A stretch of DNA of 64,000 bases from JAXMHN01 sp964578605 (GTDB lineage: Bacteria; Verrucomicrobiota; Verrucomicrobiia; Limisphaerales; SIBE01): positions 5,263 to 69,262 of the forward strand of contig CAZODO010000016.1 in the NCBI GenBank assembly GCA_964578605.1, in the 5' to 3' direction. Both the position numbers and the translations under genes were made by a program. The notes below the pieces were generated by a model. That model was not told the origin of the DNA. It worked only from the letters and a program-made list of their open reading frames with translations, and ran no database searches. This document shows, one piece after another, positions 1-8,102 of the stretch; position 1 is the first letter of the stretch, and every line of letters starts with the position of its first letter.

Positions 1-1
1 A

Positions 2-868
2 AATGAACTCAGGGCGCTTGATCCCCATGGCTTGCGCACACGCCGAGTGCTCCGCGACACCCTCGACCAGCTGTACGACGGACAGCGCACGGGCCGCTAC
101 CGATTTGACCAGCTTTTCAAAACGGAAAAGACGCACTGTGGAACCCTTATAGAGATTAACCTCCATCGAGAATTCAAATTCCAGGACGGGATCAGGCTGG
201 ACTACAATATCGCCGGAGCCGAAGTGGACTGTAAGTACTCGCAGACCTTGGGAGGTTGGATGATTCCTCCAGAAGCTCACGGCGACCTCTGTCTCCTCGT
301 GTGGGCCGATGACGCCGAATCCCGCTGGAGCATGGGTCTCGTAAGAGCCACTCTGAGTCATCTCAACACTGGCGGAAACAGAGACCGCAAGGCAACTCTC
401 AATAGGAAAGGACGGGCGGCGATTACCTGGCTGTTCGACCATGCACCGCTCCCCATCAACGTTCTCCTGCAGCTTGAACCCGAAACGGTCCGGCGGATCA
501 TGATCAAGCCGTCAGGCCAAGCACGGATTAACGAGCTTTTCCGCTCTGCGACAGGCAGAATCATCGGCAGGGGGGTCGTTGCAACGGTCGCGCAACAGCC
601 TGACTACATGAAGAGGGTTCGTGCAAACGGCGGCGCCCGTACCGCATTAAAGCCGGAAGGAATCATCATTCTTGGCCAGTATTCATCGCACGCCGCTGTC
701 GCCCGCTCCCTCGGCGTCCCTGTGCCTGGCCCAGGCGACTCGGTTTCAGTTCGCCTCGCCCCGGCTGCCGGTCCCCGCGACGGTGTCGCTGAGATCGGAG
801 GCCGGTTCTGGAGAGTGGCCAGGCCAGCGGATCCACCTGTCGCCGCGCCGGAACTCCCAAACGCCTGA
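2..868 (+). CDS. NaeI-type type II restriction endonuclease, 5' end cut by the window edge
   Basis: This enzyme would cleave DNA at a short palindrome, and NaeI itself needs a second effector site. The visible part is 288 codons; NaeI has about 317. The reading frame is open to base 2, and residues upstream of the first possible start (TTG at 32) already match NaeI as I recall it, so the true start lies outside the window. The catalytic metal site is intact: Glu in GTLIEINLHREF, Asp in RLDYNI, and the Asp and Lys of VDCK. The stretch DTLDQLYDGQRTG, which holds the leucine whose change to lysine gives NaeI topoisomerase activity, is conserved with leucine. The C-terminal DNA-binding half (GGARTALKPEGIIILG) is also conserved. 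No methyltransferase follows on the right, so its partner should lie to the left. Family assignment is firm; the recognition site is not shown by the sequence. Confidence 0.9.
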   Translation, partial: NELRALDPHGLRTRRVLRDTLDQLYDGQRTGRYRFDQLFKTEKTHCGTLIEINLHREFKFQDGIRLDYNIAGAEVDCKYSQTLGGWMIPPEAHGDLCLLVWADDAESRWSMGLVRATLSHLNTGGNRDRKATLNRKGRAAITWLFDHAPLPINVLLQLEPETVRRIMIKPSGQARINELFRSATGRIIGRGVVATVAQQPDYMKRVRANGGARTALKPEGIIILGQYSSHAAVARSLGVPVPGPGDSVSVRLAPAAGPRDGVAEIGGRFWRVARPADPPVAAPELPNA

Positions 869-984
869 CGAAACCGCCCGGTGCTCCGAGCCGCGGTTGA
901 GCCCTGCTTCGGCAGCGGCAGACTCTCGAGGCGAGGACGGCGGGAACTCGGAAACGACCGTGCGTTTCCATTGGGGTCAAGGGC

Positions 985-2493
985 CTACAATCGTGCCGCC
1001 GTAGGAATTTGAACGTTTCCAACCGCGTCTTCGGCTGCTATCGTCCTGCGACTCAGATGAGATGGAGTCGCGCCAGTTCGGCCGTTTTCCTGAGCCCGGG
1101 AACGACGCATCGGGCCGACCGTTGCGAGCCGCTTTGCGACGCGGTTCGGCGAGGGGAGGTGCGCCTGTGCGCCTTGGCGCGGCGGGGTTACCCAGGACAA
1201 CCGTTGCCGCCGCAGATGCTGCCCGGGATCTCGACGGTGGGTTTCTGGGACGCCCCTGGTCCGCAATCCTGGGGGCTGGATTGGCACCGCAACAAGGGCA
1301 TCGAGATCACTTACCTGTCCAGGGGACGCATCGATTTTCAGGTCGAGGCCGAGGAGTTCCGTCTTGAGAGCAGCCATCTGACCATCACGCGGCCGTGGCA
1401 ACGGCACCGGCTCGGCCGGCCCAACGTCGGTTCCAGCCGGTTGCATTGGCTGATCCTGGACGTGGGAGTTCGGCGCCCCAACCAGGCATGGAAATGGCCT
1501 GAATGGATTATTCTGTCGCCCAGCGATCGCCAGCGGCTCACGGTGCTCCTGAGCCAGAACGAGCAACCCGTCTGGCCGGGTAACGGCGAGATTGCCCGAG
1601 CCCGCCGCTTGCACGGAGAAAATCGCCGTTTCCCCCACAAAGCGCGAGATGCTAATCGGCTGGGTCGTGATGGTCGGGGGCAGGTTCTGGTAGGCGTCCG
1701 CCTGGGTCAGATCCTTCCCTGCCTGGCCTGCGTTGAAGATCGAGGCCATTTGGCTCGCCGTCAGCGGCGTCGTCCAGATCCCCGCGTCGTCGATCTTTCC
1801 CTGCCAAAAGGCGGCTCCTGGAAACCCCCCGTCGTCCGGGGTGACACCAATCCCCAGCTCCGGAGAAATCGGGTCCGGCAATGGCGGCGCATAATTGGCC
1901 GTCCCGACTTCCACCCCGTTCCGGTAAAGATGGATTCTGGTTCCGTCGGCAACCACGCCCACCTGCTGCCAAACGCTGACCGGGAAACCCACGGGCTCGT
2001 TCAGCACGACCGAACCGCCGGCATCGACAGTGGTGTTGCCCAACGGGCCGAAGGCCTGGTCCCGGTCCTTAAGCCGGACCGCGAGGCCCACCGGCCCGTC
2101 GACGGTAAGGCCCGAACTGCTCACGATCGAGCTTTCTGGCCAGGTTCCGTCCCGCGGGTCGGCCCAGACCCATGCGGAGACGCTGAAGGTTTCGGTGAAG
2201 GCCGGCAACCCGTTCACAATGACACCATCGCCGCCGCTATCCGGTCCGCGGAAGCTCAAGGCGCCGCCAATCTGGCCGGTGGTCCACGCGGGATCCTCGC
2301 CCCACAGGTTCGATACGGCACCATCATGCCCTTTTCCAGAGGTGTCTTTCGCCGTGGCTCCGCTGGTCTCGTTGAAGGTCCAATGGCCGACGAGCCCGTC
2401 CGTGATTGCCGCCTGGGCGCTGAGAGCGCACGCAGCGACACCGAGAGTGAAGGCTCGCCCGAGGGCAAGCCGAATTTCAGAAGAAGTTTTCAT
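985..2493 (-). CDS. Secreted LamG-domain protein with a chimeric, truncated 3' end
   Basis: The chosen start is ATG at 2493, because MKTSSEIRLALGRAFTLGVA opens a clear signal peptide ending near ALSAQA; an upstream in-frame start at 2559 adds no signal-like sequence. After it comes one concanavalin-like LamG domain (DGLVGHWTFNETSG through WQGKIDDAGIW, about residues 30-245), typical of exported Verrucomicrobiota and Planctomycetota proteins. An immunoglobulin-like repeat then begins (PPTITTQPISISRFVGE, about residues 270-295). Family-like sequence stops at about residue 298, near base 1600. The remaining 200 codons are antisense to an AraC-type gene, rich in Arg and Pro, and probably not native. 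Substrate or partner is unknown; LamG domains commonly bind carbohydrate or protein. Confidence 0.6.
   Translation of the reverse strand: MKTSSEIRLALGRAFTLGVAACALSAQAAITDGLVGHWTFNETSGATAKDTSGKGHDGAVSNLWGEDPAWTTGQIGGALSFRGPDSGGDGVIVNGLPAFTETFSVSAWVWADPRDGTWPESSIVSSSGLTVDGPVGLAVRLKDRDQAFGPLGNTTVDAGGSVVLNEPVGFPVSVWQQVGVVADGTRIHLYRNGVEVGTANYAPPLPDPISPELGIGVTPDDGGFPGAAFWQGKIDDAGIWTTPLTASQMASIFNAGQAGKDLTQADAYQNLPPTITTQPISISRFVGETAIFSVQAAGSGNLAVTRPDGLLVLAQEHREPLAIAGRQNNPFRPFPCLVGAPNSHVQDQPMQPAGTDVGPAEPVPLPRPRDGQMAALKTELLGLDLKIDASPGQVSDLDALVAVPIQPPGLRTRGVPETHRRDPGQHLRRQRLSWVTPPRQGAQAHLPSPNRVAKRLATVGPMRRSRAQENGRTGATPSHLSRRTIAAEDAVGNVQIPTAARL
1057..1600 (+). pseudogene. AraC-family regulator, N-terminal sensor domain only
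   Basis: Translation from ATG 1057 gives the ligand-sensing cupin-like half of an AraC-type regulator. Typical family phrases are GFWDAPGPQSWGLDWHRN, KGIEITYLSRGRIDF and LTITRPWQRHRLGRP. Recognisable sequence ends at about NEQPVWPGNGEIAR, near base 1595. The frame then stays open by chance through DNA antisense to the LamG gene, to 2538. No helix-turn-helix domain follows, so the product could not bind DNA as a normal AraC protein. The break coincides with the 3' break of the opposing LamG gene. A real deletion or an assembly misjoin could both explain it. Confidence 0.7.
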
Positions 2494-2713
2494 ATGCGTC
2501 TGAGGCCTGAACATAGCGGGTTGCTCCCCGGCACGTGACCTTCCCGGCGCCGGGGTCAACGGCGCGACTTAACGCAACACAGAAAGTCTCGAGCCAGGGT
2601 TCCGGCATGCTAGCACGCCGGCGGCTGGCGAGCGTTCGATTTTGCACGCCGCAAGATTTTGAACAGAGACCTGTCCCCGCCGGAAATTCCTGCCTGCAGG
2701 AATGCTCCATGTG

Positions 2714-2740
2714 TTCGGAGCGCCGGCTTGCAGCCGGTTT
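2714..2740. repeat. Short GC-rich dyad repeat (REP-like)
   Basis: The stretch TTCGGAGCGCCGGCTTGCAG followed by CCGGTTT contains a small dyad, GCCGGC-TTGCA-GCCGG. It closely matches the pair at 61418-61528. It lies in the 613-bp gap between the divergent LamG and isomerase genes. Apart from this repeat and the 11-bp element at 2812, I see nothing definable in 2494-3106. Confidence 0.5.
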
Positions 2741-2811
2741 GGCCGCCCCCGTTCCCGACCAGGAACCATCCTCGGTCCGGATTCCCATTCGAGCTTTGCC
2801 GCTGGGTTGGC

Positions 2812-2927
2812 GGATGCCCCGTAGATGCCCCGAGGTTCACCCGTGGATCACCCGTAGCCCAACGGGTGATCTACGGGTCATCAACGGGTGAACTACGGGT
2901 GAACTACGGGTGAACTACGGGTGAACC
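2812..2927. repeat. Iterated 11-bp inverted-repeat element A
   Basis: Four 11-bp units run on the left: GGATGCCCCGT, AGATGCCCCGA, GGTTCACCCGT and GGATCACCCGT, at 2812, 2823, 2834 and 2845. A 6-bp centre (AGCCCA, 2856-2861) follows. Six units then run in inverted orientation from 2862: ACGGGTGATCT, ACGGGTCATCA, ACGGGTGAACT three times, and ACGGGTGAACC. The unit length is exactly 11 throughout. It lies between two divergent genes. Five related elements occur in the window, and the one at 22335 uses nearly the same unit. Confidence 0.9.
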
Positions 2928-3106
2928 CCGGAAGGAGACGCTTGGCAAAGCGCTTGCGCCTCCGGTCCATCTCACCCTCGGCGCCAGCGCGCCAGCGGCC
3001 AGCAGGGACTCCTTCCTCGACACTCCTGCGCCTATTATGCCATATCAATGGTGCATCAGGGCTGGACGGCGGTCCGGTTCAAGCGCTTTAATCGATGTGA
3101 CATCCT

Positions 3107-4066
3107 ATGAAACGACGTGATTTTTTGAAGGCTTCGGCACTTGCCGGAGTGGCCACCGTCTGCAGCACCCCACTGGTGACTCAGGGACAAGCACAGGGGA
3201 GCGGCATGCCAAAGCTGACCCCGCCCGAAAAGCCGGCGGAGTTAAACCCCTGCCTGCAATGGTGGGCCATCCCCGGCGATGGAATGAACCAGAAGCTCGA
3301 TTTCCTGGAAGCCAATGGGTTCGCAGCCGTGGAAATCCCTTCCGATGACTGGCCGATCAAGAATTGCGACGCCTTGATCGAGGCGATGAAGGGGCGCAAT
3401 CTGTTCCTTTCAACCGCATGCGGTCCGAGCGACTTTTCCTACGCCGATCTTGCGAAGCGCGAGGCGGAGGTGCGGAAGTTTTTGCCGATCCTCGAGGCGC
3501 TGGGCAAGATGAAGTCCGTCGGCCTGATCATCTGCCCTGCCCGCGGCCAGCTTAGCGAGCCGGGCCACCTGAGCGGGAAGGATCTGCGAAAGGATTTCGT
3601 CGAGAACACCGGCAAGCGGCTTGCGGAGCACGCGGCCAAACATGGCACCTCGATCGTGCTCGAGCCGCTCCGCCGCAACGAGACGCCGTTCCTCCGCCAG
3701 GTGGCGGACGGCGCGCGGATGGCCGCTGACATCGGGCCGGGCGCGACGGTCATGGGGGATTTCTGGCATATGGGCTTGGAAGAGACAAGCTTCATGGGGG
3801 CGTTCATCTGCGCCGGCAAGCTGCTTACGCACGTCCATATCGCAGGGTTAAAAGAGCGCATCATCCCCGGCGTTCACCCCGAGGCGGACCAGTATGTGGA
3901 CGGGTTCAAGGGGCTGAAGCTCATCGGGTACCGTGGGGCCATCAGTTTCGAGGGCGGCTGGCCCCGGAATCCGGTGGACCGCAAAAAGGAACTCCCGCAG
4001 GAGGAAAAGACGAAGCTCATTCTCAATATGGTCAAGCTCCTGCGTGAGCAGTGGGCCATGGCTTGA
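3107..4066 (+). CDS. Tat-exported TIM-barrel sugar phosphate isomerase/epimerase-like protein
   Basis: A 319-residue protein of the xylose-isomerase-like (AP endonuclease family 2) TIM-barrel fold. The N-terminus MKRRDFLKASALAGVA is a twin-arginine signal, so the protein is probably folded and cofactor-loaded before export. Likely metal ligands sit at the expected strand ends: Glu in SIVLEPL, Asp/His in MGDFWHMG, His in THVHIAG and Glu in ISFEGG. Members are often annotated as hydroxypyruvate isomerase or sugar epimerase, but the substrate cannot be read from sequence. It stands alone, divergent from the LamG gene and convergent with ktrA. No clear ribosome binding site precedes the ATG. A partial dyad, AAGCGCTTT, lies about 25 bp upstream. 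Confidence 0.85.
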   Translation: MKRRDFLKASALAGVATVCSTPLVTQGQAQGSGMPKLTPPEKPAELNPCLQWWAIPGDGMNQKLDFLEANGFAAVEIPSDDWPIKNCDALIEAMKGRNLFLSTACGPSDFSYADLAKREAEVRKFLPILEALGKMKSVGLIICPARGQLSEPGHLSGKDLRKDFVENTGKRLAEHAAKHGTSIVLEPLRRNETPFLRQVADGARMAADIGPGATVMGDFWHMGLEETSFMGAFICAGKLLTHVHIAGLKERIIPGVHPEADQYVDGFKGLKLIGYRGAISFEGGWPRNPVDRKKELPQEEKTKLILNMVKLLREQWAMA

Positions 4067-4094
4067 CAGGCTTTTGACCTCCGCGCTTTCGGCA

Positions 4095-4126
4095 GCGGGC
4101 GGGACGGTTTGATCCCGCCTGCCCGC
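4095..4126. terminator. Bidirectional hairpin between convergent genes
   Basis: GCGGGCGGGA and TCCCGCctGCCCGC form a GC-rich stem with a 2-base bulge around the loop CGGTTTGA. It lies between the isomerase end (4066) and the ktrA end (4153). There is no strong T-run, so intrinsic termination is likely but not certain. Confidence 0.5.
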
Positions 4127-4152
4127 GTTGCGTGGCCGCATGGCCCCCAGGG

Positions 4153-4833
4153 TCAGGTGTATTCGGCCATGAAATTGGCGAGATCGATGACGCTGCCGAC
4201 CAGGGCCAGGACATCGTTGGGCTCAATGACTTCATTGGGCATCGGGACAGGGTTGAAATGTTTCAGCACCTTTTCCCCCTCGGAATTGACGTCCATGCGG
4301 CGCAGCGCGACGAGGTTGACGCGAAACCGGCGGCGCAGGTTGAGTTCTTCCAATGTTTTGCCGACCACGCCGGCGGGAGCGTTGACTTCCACCACACTGA
4401 ACCCTTCCGCTAGTTCGAAATAGCTGGCGATATCCGTGATCATGAGCCGCTGGACCAGCCAGCGCGCCGCTTCTTCCTCCGGGTTGAGCACTTCATCCGC
4501 TCCGACGGCTTTCAAGACGCGCCGGTGATCCGGGCTGGTCGCGCGAGCCACGATTTTCTTGATGCCCATCTGCTTCGCATGCACCACGACGAGCACCTGC
4601 GCCTCGAAGTTGGCCCCAATGGCCGCGATCAAGACATCCACCTCGCCAATGGCATGCGTTTGGAGCGCGTGTTCCTGGCTGGCATCCATGCGGACGGCCA
4701 GCGCGACCTGGTCCTTCACCTCATTGATTCGGTCCATGCTCAAGTCGGCGGCAATGACCTCGACCCCTTCCTTTGCCAGGCCGAGCGCGACAGCGCGTCC
4801 AAACTCACCCAGACCAATCACAGCACATTTCAT
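4153..4833 (-). CDS. ktrA: Ktr/Trk potassium uptake regulatory subunit KtrA
   Basis: A 226-residue cytoplasmic gating subunit for a K+ channel-like transporter. It has an N-terminal RCK Rossmann domain with nucleotide-binding loop VIGLGEFGRAVALGLAKEG and the acidic strand end IAADLS, where NAD(H) or ATP/ADP binds. A C-terminal RCK_C domain (about residues 135-220: GFSVVEVNAPAGVVGKTLEE and EPNDVLALVGS) follows. Length is normal for KtrA. It follows ktrB by 56 bp on the same strand, the classic two-gene arrangement, so the octameric ring presumably controls the adjacent KtrB dimer. Confidence 0.93.
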   Translation of the reverse strand: MKCAVIGLGEFGRAVALGLAKEGVEVIAADLSMDRINEVKDQVALAVRMDASQEHALQTHAIGEVDVLIAAIGANFEAQVLVVVHAKQMGIKKIVARATSPDHRRVLKAVGADEVLNPEEEAARWLVQRLMITDIASYFELAEGFSVVEVNAPAGVVGKTLEELNLRRRFRVNLVALRRMDVNSEGEKVLKHFNPVPMPNEVIEPNDVLALVGSVIDLANFMAEYT

Positions 4834-4889
4834 AAGATGTCAACGAACCATAACCTGGCGGCAAGCGATAGACATTCTTGCCCGCAACG

Positions 4890-6710
4890 TTAGCCGACGA
4901 CCACGTCTTCCTCCGGGAGTTCATACGTCACTTGCCTCCGGCTGTGAAAGACCGAGAGCACCAGGGAGATCGGCCCCACCCGCCCAACGAACATCGCGGC
5001 GCAGAGCACCCACCGGCTGGCCGGGCTCAACTCCGCCGTTGCCTCCGTGGAAAACCCTACGGTGCTCAACGCCGAGATCACCTCGAACGCCTGGTCTTTC
5101 AGCGGCATCTGGGGATCAAACAACGACACCAGGAACGTGCCAAGAGCCGCGCCCAGGACAAACAGGACAAAGACGCTCAAAGCCGCAAAAAGCGACCGCG
5201 CAGGAACGGCACGCCCGAATACCTCCACCCCGTCGCGTCGCACCACCAACGCGCGCAACGCCAGCAAGAGAATGGCGAAGCTCACCGTCTTAATGCCGCC
5301 TCCGGTGGAAACGGGGCTGGCTCCGATCGTCATGAGAACCACCAGCATGACGAGGGTCGCGTTCTGCAGGCTCTCGATTGGCACGATGTGAAACCCCGCC
5401 GTCCGAGGCGTCACCGCGTGGAAGGCGGACATCAGAAGCGCCTCCCCCAACGGCCGGTCCCGGAGCGCGTATCGGCTCTCCAGCGCCCAGAAACCGACAA
5501 AGGCCGCCACAAGCAAGACCCCGGTAACCGTCAGCGTCAAACGCGCCTGGACGCTTAAACGCCCCGGAACACGCCCCGAGTAGAGCCGCCGGAACATGGC
5601 AAATCGCCGAAAGAACCGTCCCCGGGTCAGGCGATAGGCCAGCAACTCCGAGATCACGAGAAACCCCAGACCGCCCAGCAGGATCAGGCCCATGAAGGTG
5701 AGGATCAGCCCGGGATTCGATCGAAACGGCTCGAGGCTATCCGCCTGCAAGGCGAACCCTGCGTTGCAAAAGGCTGAAACCGAGTGAAACAGGCTCCATT
5801 TGATCCGCGCGAGCGTCTCGATATCCGCAGGCAGGAACTGGTACATCAACAACGCCCCGCTCAGTTCAAGGACCCCCGTCGCCACGAGGATTCCCACGAA
5901 TTGCCGCTTTAAGTCCGACATCTGTGGCGCTTGAATGAGTTGCCGGAACACGACCATTTGCGGAACCGGCAGTGCCCGTGCCGAAGAGATCGAAAGGAAG
6001 CCAACAAACGTGATAATCCCCAGCCCCCCGGCTTGAAAGAGCGCCATGATCACCAGTTGCCCGAACCCCGAAAAATCCGTGCCCGGATCCCGGACGACCA
6101 TGCCCGTGACGCAGACAGCGCTCGTCGCCGTAAAGAACGCGTCAAAGGCGCTAATTCGGTCGGTGGGCTTCGCGCTGGCATTCGGAAGGGACAACAAGAA
6201 CGTTCCCAAAAGGATGAGGGCCGCGAAAGAGCCGGCCAGGATCAACTCGGGACGCGCCTCTCTCTCCAGGAGTCGTTGCGCGCCGCGCAGCAGTTGAATG
6301 CCCAACATCAGCAAGAGGAACAGCCGAACTGCCATCAGCCGGAGCGCTTCCGCCGATGGCAGATGCAGCACAGCCAGCTCGCCCGGCATCGGAAACCAGC
6401 TCACCACGAGAAACGCCGTCAAGGTAACCAGAAGGACATACTCGAAACGCCGAAGAGCGAAAACACGCTTCCAATCCCGCTCCCTGAACAACGCGAAAAC
6501 CAGATCGGCAGCGAAACAGCAGGCCAGGAGCCCATGGAGCAGAGCCAGCCAGCGCCGTGGCTGCGGTTCGAGAGCGAAGCCGTGCTGGAGGCTCAACGAC
6601 AGGAACACCAGCAGCCCCGCTCCCCACATCAGCCAAACCGGGACCCCATGAGGCGTGCCGTCGGAGGCCGGAGCCAAGCCAGCCCTGGACTGTTCAGGCG
6701 CGTTCTTCAC
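4890..6710 (-). CDS. ktrB: Ktr/Trk potassium uptake membrane subunit with extra N-terminal helices
   Basis: The ion-conducting subunit, 606 residues from a GTG start. The core has four pore-loop repeats, each with the filter glycine: TSAVCVTGMVV, SAFCNAGFAL, AVTPRTAGFHI and ISALSTVGFSTE. Canonical KtrB is about 450 residues. Here about 150 extra N-terminal residues carry roughly four hydrophobic segments (for example WLMWGAGLLVFLSLSL and VLLVTLTAFLVV) before the conserved core begins near residue 155. Such long forms are known elsewhere in the TrkH superfamily. It is cotranscribed with ktrA just downstream. Whether Na+ is required cannot be read from sequence. Confidence 0.92.
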   Translation of the reverse strand: MKNAPEQSRAGLAPASDGTPHGVPVWLMWGAGLLVFLSLSLQHGFALEPQPRRWLALLHGLLACCFAADLVFALFRERDWKRVFALRRFEYVLLVTLTAFLVVSWFPMPGELAVLHLPSAEALRLMAVRLFLLLMLGIQLLRGAQRLLEREARPELILAGSFAALILLGTFLLSLPNASAKPTDRISAFDAFFTATSAVCVTGMVVRDPGTDFSGFGQLVIMALFQAGGLGIITFVGFLSISSARALPVPQMVVFRQLIQAPQMSDLKRQFVGILVATGVLELSGALLMYQFLPADIETLARIKWSLFHSVSAFCNAGFALQADSLEPFRSNPGLILTFMGLILLGGLGFLVISELLAYRLTRGRFFRRFAMFRRLYSGRVPGRLSVQARLTLTVTGVLLVAAFVGFWALESRYALRDRPLGEALLMSAFHAVTPRTAGFHIVPIESLQNATLVMLVVLMTIGASPVSTGGGIKTVSFAILLLALRALVVRRDGVEVFGRAVPARSLFAALSVFVLFVLGAALGTFLVSLFDPQMPLKDQAFEVISALSTVGFSTEATAELSPASRWVLCAAMFVGRVGPISLVLSVFHSRRQVTYELPEEDVVVG

Positions 6711-6854
6711 GCAAGCAGCAGCGGGCCGTCGACGGCGTTGAAGCTCTTCATGTCATTTTCAGACCTGTCCACGAGCACACTTGGCAACACGCCTACCCTG
6801 TCGCCCTCCGGTCGTCAATCGTTCACGACCTTGAGCGAAGCCGGTTGAGCGCGT

Positions 6855-7775
6855 TCAAGAAGGAGACAGCCTGGAGCTTTGGGCGGTGGTGGCGAGGCCA
6901 AGGTTCTTGAGGATAGAGACGGTGGCCTCCGGCCGGTTAAGCGTGTAGAAATGGATTCCGGGCACCCCCTGAGCCAGGAGAGACTCGCACTGCCGCGTGG
7001 CGTATTCGATCCCAAACTCGGCGACCGCAGCGTCGTTGTCGCCCACTTCGTCGAGCTTTTTCGCCAGCGGCTTCGGGATGCGCGCGCCACTCAACTCGGT
7101 AAACCGCTTGATCTGAGACGCCCGCATAATGGGGATGACCCCAGGGACCAGCGGGATGGTCACGCCATGGTGCCGCGTCATATGATCGCGGAACTCGAAG
7201 AAATCAGCGTTATCGAAGAACAGTTGGGTAATCAGGAAGTCGGCCCCGGCATCGATTTTCGCTTTCAGATGGCCCCAGTCCTTGTATTTGCCCTCTTTGC
7301 ACGCGATATGGCCTTCAGGAAAGCCGGCCACGCCAATCGAGAAGTTCCCCTGTTCCCGGATGAACCTGACCAGTTCGGACGAGTATCGAAAGCCCCCGCC
7401 AGCAGGTTCGAATTCGCCTCCGCCCGGCGGATCGCCACGGAGCGCCAGGAGATTTCGCACGTCGAGCCGTTGGATTTCAAGGAGAAGCGCTTGGATCTGA
7501 TCGCGGGTCGCGGCGACGCAGGTCAGGTGCGCCATCGCCGTTAAACCATGCAGCCGTTGGATTTGGTCAACGATCGTGAGCGTCTTTTCCCGCGTGCTCC
7601 CGCCCGCGCCGTAGGTCACGGAGCAGTAATCCGGGCCGGCTTCCGCCAGGGTTGGAATGGTCTTTTCCAGCAGCTGGCGGTCGCCCTCCAGCGTCTTGGG
7701 CGGAAAAAACTCAAAGGAGATAACAGGCTGCCGCTTGGCGCCTTTGGCCGCGTAAATATCACGAATATATTGCAC
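6855..7775 (-). CDS. metF: 5,10-methylenetetrahydrofolate reductase
   Basis: A flavoprotein of one-carbon metabolism that reduces methylene-THF to methyl-THF, the methyl donor for methionine synthesis. About 306 residues form a single catalytic TIM barrel. Diagnostic motifs are SFEFFPPKT near the start, DYCSVTYGAGGSTREKT, HLTCVAATRDQI, NLLALRGDPP, and GADFLITQLFFDNADFFEF. The start is uncertain: the frame is open up to a TTG at 7853, but homology begins at YIRDIYAAKG, so the GTG at 7775 is preferred. No good ribosome binding site supports either choice. It is a single gene, with a 144-bp gap to ktrB. Confidence 0.93.
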   Translation of the reverse strand: MQYIRDIYAAKGAKRQPVISFEFFPPKTLEGDRQLLEKTIPTLAEAGPDYCSVTYGAGGSTREKTLTIVDQIQRLHGLTAMAHLTCVAATRDQIQALLLEIQRLDVRNLLALRGDPPGGGEFEPAGGGFRYSSELVRFIREQGNFSIGVAGFPEGHIACKEGKYKDWGHLKAKIDAGADFLITQLFFDNADFFEFRDHMTRHHGVTIPLVPGVIPIMRASQIKRFTELSGARIPKPLAKKLDEVGDNDAAVAEFGIEYATRQCESLLAQGVPGIHFYTLNRPEATVSILKNLGLATTAQSSRLSPS

Positions 7776-8102
7776 CGGGTGGGGACTATCGGCTATCCGG
7801 CGCCGAATTTCAAAGGGAGAACCGGCGCTGTCGAGCCGAGCCGACCTGCCCAAGCAGAAGAGCCGGGGTCACACGGCCGGTTGCTCCGAGTTGCCGGTTG
7901 ACAGTCCGGATTCGGTTTGGCAGCATCCGGAACACTGGGTGGAGAAAGGAACTCTCCTTCACCCGCGCAGCGCTGACCATGCGGGCGCGCATGAAAATGA
8001 TTTCCACGCATCATTTATCAGCTGCCATGAGCCACCCGGGGTGAATTGCCGCCCGCGTCGCGGCTGCGCAATTCCATTCAACCGAAAACAGCAGGAGTCC
8101 AG

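Noticed and set aside
1009..2538. 509-codon plus-strand frame as a genuine AraC fusion protein
   Set aside because: Only the first part resembles an AraC sensor domain; the rest is antisense to a LamG gene and has no helix-turn-helix.
2812..2927. CRISPR array
   Set aside because: Units are 11 bp with no spacers, the array inverts at its centre, and no cas genes are present.
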